The notes beneath the pieces were generated by a model, which worked only from the letters and a program-made list of their open reading frames with translations, did no database searches and was not told the origin of the DNA. Below, one piece after another: positions 8,601 to 11,151 of a stretch of 11,151 bases of DNA. The position numbers and the translations under genes are program-made. Origin of the DNA: Phycisphaerae bacterium. GTDB lineage: Bacteria; Planctomycetota; Phycisphaerae; WQYP01. Position 1 is the stretch's first letter, and every line of letters begins with the position of its first letter. The stretch spans positions 1 to 11,151 of the forward strand of contig JABEVA010000135.1 in NCBI GenBank assembly GCA_013044065.1. Reading direction: 5' to 3'.

Positions 8601-9248
8601 GGCGGAGAGCAAATTGGCCAGATGCTGCAAGTCGATGTTGGAGTGAAGCACACCAGCAAGATACTTCTGATAGGTCTCAGACGCCTGGAGCCGCTGGGCG
8701 ATCAACGCCGGCGGCATGGCCAGCGGATTGTTGGCGTATTTAGCTTGGGCTTTGTTGGCGGCCGCAAGAGCATCGTACGCGGCGGTCAACTGGCGCAGCA
8801 ACAGCAATCGCTGGTGATTTTGACCCGCCAAGGCGAGAATTTCCTGGGATCTTTTGCGGGGTGAAGCACGCAAGGCCGCCGCCACCTGCGATGGTTGAAT
8901 GTTATCGCGCATCAAAGCGTCAACCAGCTTTTGGTAGCGCCTCTGGGCAATACGCGATTGCGCGCTGGCCAGCGGCATCTGAATTTCGATGCGCTCGCCG
9001 CTAAGGACGCGCCACACCAGGTTGCGCACATTTTTAGGGTCTACCCGCCGGCGCAGCGTGGTGATGACCTGCCGGGCAAGCTCGTTGGGATTGCCATGAT
9101 AATCTTTGGGGATATTAAGCTGGTAAATCAGTACGGTACCGCCGGAAAGGTCAATGCCGCCTTTAAGGCCGTACGAAAAAATACCAAACAGGGCCAGCGC
9201 AATGGCCGCAAGGATAATGGAAAATCTGGCAAGAAGATTGGTTTTCAT
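5682..9248 (-). CDS. secDF: Fused protein translocase subunit SecDF
   Basis: 1188 residues from ATG 9246-9248, beginning MKTNLLARFSIILAAIALAL; the weak GATGGAA site lies 5 nt upstream. SecDF is an inner-membrane, proton-driven accessory of SecYEG that pulls secreted proteins outward. SecD part: TM1 (about 7-28), GGIDLSGGT (30-38), a periplasmic P1 head containing MDGKAIEAPRIQSAIGGSG (405-423), then five TM helices with the signature GMAVDANILINERIREEL (Asp546 is the expected proton-pathway residue). SecF part: DWIGKRRIFW and a TM (about 679-700), EFNGGTQITL (708-717), the P4 head, and five TM helices with GYSVNDTIVIFDRVREN (1064-1080, Asp1069). The chain is much longer than typical fusions (about 750-850): about 170 mostly helical Ala/Gln/Leu-rich residues are inserted in the SecD head (about 94-263), and the SecF head is also enlarged with a K/T/P/A linker (about 772-795). 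The VGPxVG motif before SecF TM2 reads FAPQVA. The tail is proline-rich and cytoplasmic. The yajC-secDF order supports the call. Confidence 0.96.
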   Translation of the reverse strand: MKTNLLARFSIILAAIALALFGIFSYGLKGGIDLSGGTVLIYQLNIPKDYHGNPNELARQVITTLRRRVDPKNVRNLVWRVLSGERIEIQMPLASAQSRIAQRRYQKLVDALMRDNIQPSQVAAALRASPRKRSQEILALAGQNHQRLLLLRQLTAAYDALAAANKAQAKYANNPLAMPPALIAQRLQASETYQKYLAGVLHSNIDLQHLANLLSATYQTHNAAAEKALQKAIASHPGRAALLKKLVLAYAERRKHSGGLENPAELERLLRGAGVLDFQITVSPQNPAVPKALAQLTLKGPHSGFTPPGTRWYPIDRTNGESLLHDSGYVTGQWEGRNYILLYNTEARALTHNSTRRPWKVNYANLTSDPQTGGLVVAFNLDPIGAVYMRQLTSGNIHRDMAILMDGKAIEAPRIQSAIGGSGEITLGSASTAQAARRLEQQGKMLVQILNAGSLPATLQKHPISVQTIGATLGADNLRAGLHSAVIAVIVVLVFMFIYYTITGAFADVALILNLILLLGVMSMIHATFTLPGIAGVVLTLGMAVDANILINERIREELHKGASLWLAVKQGYDKVFWTIFDANTTTSLTSIVLIWLGSEDVKGFGVTLLIGLAVHMFTALFVTRTLMIAAIRFGVMKKIDDLSVKEYFRDMLTFTWLRGRWPFMRVFTLTNFDWIGKRRIFWVVSGVIMIAGLTAFFLRGNKKYDTEFNGGTQITLRLEKGKTMKVSEVRAKILQLAAQVPGLKALRHATVYSVGTHHNEFQIITSIVNPTAKPGSKASSTKPAGKTTAGPAPVQLLATKLEATFANVIAVKRRLSFTNVDVPPSRIDDLLDNRTVIPITHNDLQELIASMPNVDISDYHGGVAVVLRHIRPPETVSSLTGRIRDMSQEPDFAALEYRPFKVIPIRYAPGAALGHGHAPVTEAVVVAADPHFAYNAYNASSLASWKQRVAGAEWHIIRTALTTSGGLAGITSFAPQVATEARLNALMAVAISLLLIVAYVWIRFGGIRYGFGVVFSLVHDAIVAVAGTVLAVYIHETFIGRFLLVSDFKINMTMIAAYLTVIGYSVNDTIVIFDRVRENRGRLKSALTQKLVNDSINQCFGRTIWTTFTVFVVVAILYIFGGQGVHGFAYAMLIGVFTGAYSTLAIASPMLLHIKDPPSKPAAYPGMPEAKSPQAPALISSQLPPSA

Positions 9249-9352
9249 ATTCGTTCCATCATGGCCATCGCTTCCGCCGCCTGCCCCCGGCGGTACTCTT
9301 TTTCGTATCCGCCGCCCAAGCCTTGGCATGGGCGAGTTTCATCCGCTGCACG

Positions 9353-9387
9353 CTGCTGCGGCGGTATCGAAAAATCCACCGCAGCAG
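9353..9387 (-). promoter_or_regulatory. Long hairpin just after the yajC stop codon
   Basis: On the minus strand CTGCTGCGGTGG pairs with CCGCCGCAGCAG across an 11-nt loop (ATTTTTCGATA). All 12 positions pair, one as G-U in RNA. The stem starts 3 nt after the yajC TAA and ends 104 nt before the secDF start. There is no T-run behind it, so it is not a standard intrinsic terminator; an mRNA-stability, processing or partial-attenuation element is more likely. Confidence 0.6.
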
Positions 9388-9390
9388 AGC

Positions 9391-9990
9391 TTAATTCTTT
9401 TTATCTTCCGGTGAAGCATCCTCGGCCAACACGCGGGAAATGGCGCTTTTCAGGTAATGGGCTTTGACATTGGCGGATTCATCCACCTTGAGCACCACCA
9501 CATCGTCGCGCACTTCCACCACCGACCCGACCAGTCCGCCGATGGTCACCACGCGGCTCCCTTTTTTCATGGTGGAGAGCATTTGCTTACGCTTTTTTTC
9601 TTCCTTGCGCGGGCCGCGAATCAGCATGATGACCAGTATCGCCGCCGCACCGAGCATCAAAAATGTAAACCAGCTATTATTGGCCGGGGCTGCCGCTGGT
9701 TGCGTGGAGGGCGCGGCTTTACTCCCGACCGTCGGCTTAACACCGCCGCCAGCCACGGTTTTGCTGGAAGGCACAGCGGGCGTGGCCGGAGTCATCACCG
9801 CCGTATTGCCACCCGCGGTATTGGTGCCGCCGGTGTTATTGGCCGCCGGCGCAGACCCCACCGGTTTGACCACAGCGGTTATCTGGCCCCGGGCTGCGGT
9901 ATTAAACCAATGGGCCTTGGCCGCGGGAATGATCAGACCGACAATCGCCGCCAACATAAACATTTTTTTGGCTGAAGTTACACGCAACAT
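9391..9990 (-). CDS. yajC: Preprotein translocase subunit YajC, with long N-terminal extension
   Basis: 199 residues against about 110 for the usual YajC. The C-terminal half is canonical: a single TM (about 107-124, WFTFLMLGAAAILVIMLI), then RGPRKEEKKRKQM, MKKGSRVVTIGGLVGSVVEV (141-160) and a small beta-rich domain ending in a charged tail. The N-terminus looks like a signal peptide (MLRVTSAKKMFMLAAIVGLIIPAAKA, probable cleavage after AKA at 26), followed by a low-complexity Ala/Thr/Gly/Asn/Pro segment (about 31-105) that would lie in the periplasm. YajC binds SecDF in the inner membrane and supports Sec export; its place between tgt and secDF matches the conserved gene order. The ATG is preceded by AGGTGG at 4 nt. 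If the signal peptide is cleaved, the TM still anchors the protein with its C-terminus inside. Confidence 0.93.
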   Translation of the reverse strand: MLRVTSAKKMFMLAAIVGLIIPAAKAHWFNTAARGQITAVVKPVGSAPAANNTGGTNTAGGNTAVMTPATPAVPSSKTVAGGGVKPTVGSKAAPSTQPAAAPANNSWFTFLMLGAAAILVIMLIRGPRKEEKKRKQMLSTMKKGSRVVTIGGLVGSVVEVRDDVVVLKVDESANVKAHYLKSAISRVLAEDASPEDKKN

Positions 9991-10110
9991 GATTCCACCT
10001 GTAGCTAAATTTCACACCGTTTCCTGCGCCGACCACCGAGCCGCGGCAAGCAGCCCATCAGTGCCGGGTCATCCGCCCATCGGCCCGACATCCTGTAAAC
10101 TTACGGCTGG

Positions 10111-10128
10111 TGCGCCATTTATGGCGCA
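10111..10128 (-). promoter_or_regulatory. Perfect palindrome/hairpin over the tgt stop codon
   Basis: The minus strand reads TGCGCCATAAATGGCGCA: 7-bp perfect arms close a TAAA tetraloop that contains the TAA stop codon of tgt. No T-run follows, so it is not an ordinary terminator. It may modulate 3'-end stability, ribosome release or coupling to yajC 121 nt downstream. Confidence 0.5.
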
Positions 10129-11151
10129 GCGTCCGAAAGTTCAGAATCCCAAGCCTTCAGGCCGGACAAAGCATTGTCCCGGATGGCACGGCGAATGTCC
10201 AGCATCCACCGTTGGAAAAAATGGACGTTATGCAGCGATACCAATGTCGGTCCCAACATTTCACCGACAGAAAACAGGTGCCGAATATACCCGCGGGAAA
10301 AATTTTGACAGCAGTAGCCGTCACATTCCGCTTCGATCGGCCTGGTATCGCGGATGTATTGGGCATTTCTCAGCCGCAGGCGACCATTTCGGGTGAAGGC
10401 CAGGGCATTGCGCCCATTGCGGGTGGGCAGTACGCAGTCAAACATGTCCACGCCGCGTTTGACGGCCGCTAAAATATCCCGCGGATAACCGACCCCCATC
10501 AAATACCGCGGACGATCATAGGGCAGAAACGCTACGGTATGGTCGATGGCCTGCACCATGCGGGCATGGCCTTCGCCCACCGCCAGCCCGCCGATGGCGT
10601 AACCGTCAAAATTCAAGGCCACCAATTCCTGGGCACAGTGTTGGCGGGCCTGTGGGTCGGTGCCGCCCTGGACAATGCCAAAAAGGGCCTGCCCCTGCGA
10701 CACATCCAGGTCCTCATGCACCTGTTTACTGGTTTTCGCCCAGGCCAGCGTACGGGCCATAGCCTCGGCAAGACGTTGCGGCGGGCAATCAGCGGGAGGG
10801 CAATCGTCAAAAGCCATGGCAATGTCCGCGCCCAACAGGTGCTGAACACGCATGGATTCCAGCGGCCCTAAATGCACCATGGTGCCGTCAATATGCGAAC
10901 GAAAATTCACGCCCGTCTCATCAAAACCGCGCAGTTCCGAGAGCGAAAAAACCTGAAAACCCCCGGAATCGGTCAGCATGGGACGATGCCACCCGGCGAA
11001 CTTCTGCAAGCCCCCCAGCGCCGCCACCGTTTCGGCACCAGGCCGAAGCATCAGGTGATACGTGTTCCCAAGCAGAATTTCACATCCGGCCCCACCCAGC
11101 ATTTCCGGGGTAAGCCCCTTGACGCTGCCGCGCGTTCCCACGGCCATGAAG
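10119..11151 (-). CDS. tgt: Queuine tRNA-ribosyltransferase, 5'-truncated by window edge
   Basis: The frame remains open to the edge. The visible part starts F-M-A-V-G-T-R-G, an internal motif of Tgt (FMPVGTRG), so about 25-35 N-terminal residues lie outside and the ATG at 11145-11147 is not the start. The enzyme exchanges guanine-34 for the queuosine precursor preQ1 in GUN-anticodon tRNAs in the cytoplasm. Counting from that internal Met: LTDSGGFQVFSLS has the catalytic Asp60, FGIVQGG is at 156-162, AIGGLAVGE at 184-192, and MFDCVLPTRNGRN contains the nucleophile Asp237. The zinc site normally C-x-C-x2-C-x25-H is C275-D-G277-Y-C279-C280 with His306: the second Cys is Gly, with an extra Cys two positions on. 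The rest (NFSRGYIRHLF, HNVHFFQRWM) is canonical. tgt upstream of yajC-secDF is a conserved arrangement. The stop codon lies inside a hairpin. Confidence 0.96.
   Translation of the reverse strand, partial: FMAVGTRGSVKGLTPEMLGGAGCEILLGNTYHLMLRPGAETVAALGGLQKFAGWHRPMLTDSGGFQVFSLSELRGFDETGVNFRSHIDGTMVHLGPLESMRVQHLLGADIAMAFDDCPPADCPPQRLAEAMARTLAWAKTSKQVHEDLDVSQGQALFGIVQGGTDPQARQHCAQELVALNFDGYAIGGLAVGEGHARMVQAIDHTVAFLPYDRPRYLMGVGYPRDILAAVKRGVDMFDCVLPTRNGRNALAFTRNGRLRLRNAQYIRDTRPIEAECDGYCCQNFSRGYIRHLFSVGEMLGPTLVSLHNVHFFQRWMLDIRRAIRDNALSGLKAWDSELSDAAP

Noticed and set aside
9249..9329. 27-residue N-terminal extension of SecDF from an upstream in-frame ATG
   Set aside because: The extension is basic and glycine-rich, precedes a normal SecD membrane start, and has no ribosome binding site.
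9464..10396. 310-codon open frame on the plus strand across yajC and the end of tgt
   Set aside because: It is antisense to two confident genes; the hydrophobic-looking stretch is the complement of the YajC low-complexity arm.

Overview
The window reads as a piece of a bacterial chromosome, moderately GC-rich, with every recognisable gene on the minus strand, so transcription runs from high to low coordinates. Proteins such as a fused SecD-SecF with enlarged soluble heads, a YajC with a long low-complexity N-terminal extension, sulfatase-fold and sulfotransferase domains, and paired Gfo/Idh/MocA oxidoreductases suggest a Planctomycetota member, perhaps Phycisphaerae. That placement is inferred from gene style; no rRNA or other marker is present.

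Right part (about 5682-11151): a housekeeping block in the widely conserved order tgt - yajC - secDF. tgt (queuine tRNA-ribosyltransferase) is cut at its 5' end by the window edge. yajC and secDF follow and encode the accessory SecDF-YajC complex of the Sec translocon. Both intercistronic gaps hold a strong RNA hairpin: one wraps the tgt stop codon, the other starts 3 nt after the yajC stop.

A 270-bp gap (5412-5681) without a convincing gene separates this block from the left part.

Left part (1-5411): five co-directional genes that look like a carbohydrate-processing cluster. In transcription order they are a Gfo/Idh/MocA oxidoreductase (A), a sugar-isomerase/epimerase-like TIM barrel, a second, different Gfo/Idh/MocA oxidoreductase (B), a two-domain protein fusing a sulfatase-fold hydrolase to a PAPS-type sulfotransferase, and an L-rhamnose mutarotase cut by the window edge. 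An intrinsic terminator or attenuator lies between oxidoreductase A and the isomerase; the last four genes are spaced 34-46 bp apart. Two dehydrogenases plus an isomerase suggest oxidation, isomerisation and re-reduction of a sugar or glycoside. The mutarotase points to L-rhamnose or another deoxyhexose, and the fusion protein points to ester (sulfate or phosphate) removal and/or sulfation. Substrates are not known.

The most unusual item is the fusion protein. Its hydrolase half has Thr where sulfatases carry the formylglycine-forming Cys/Ser, has Tyr in place of the following Arg, and shows no signal peptide, so it is probably a cytoplasmic phospho- or sulfo-ester enzyme of non-classical mechanism joined to a sulfotransferase. 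Smaller oddities are a lost metal-ligand Glu in the TIM barrel, a lost zinc Cys in Tgt, and about 170 extra residues in the SecD head.
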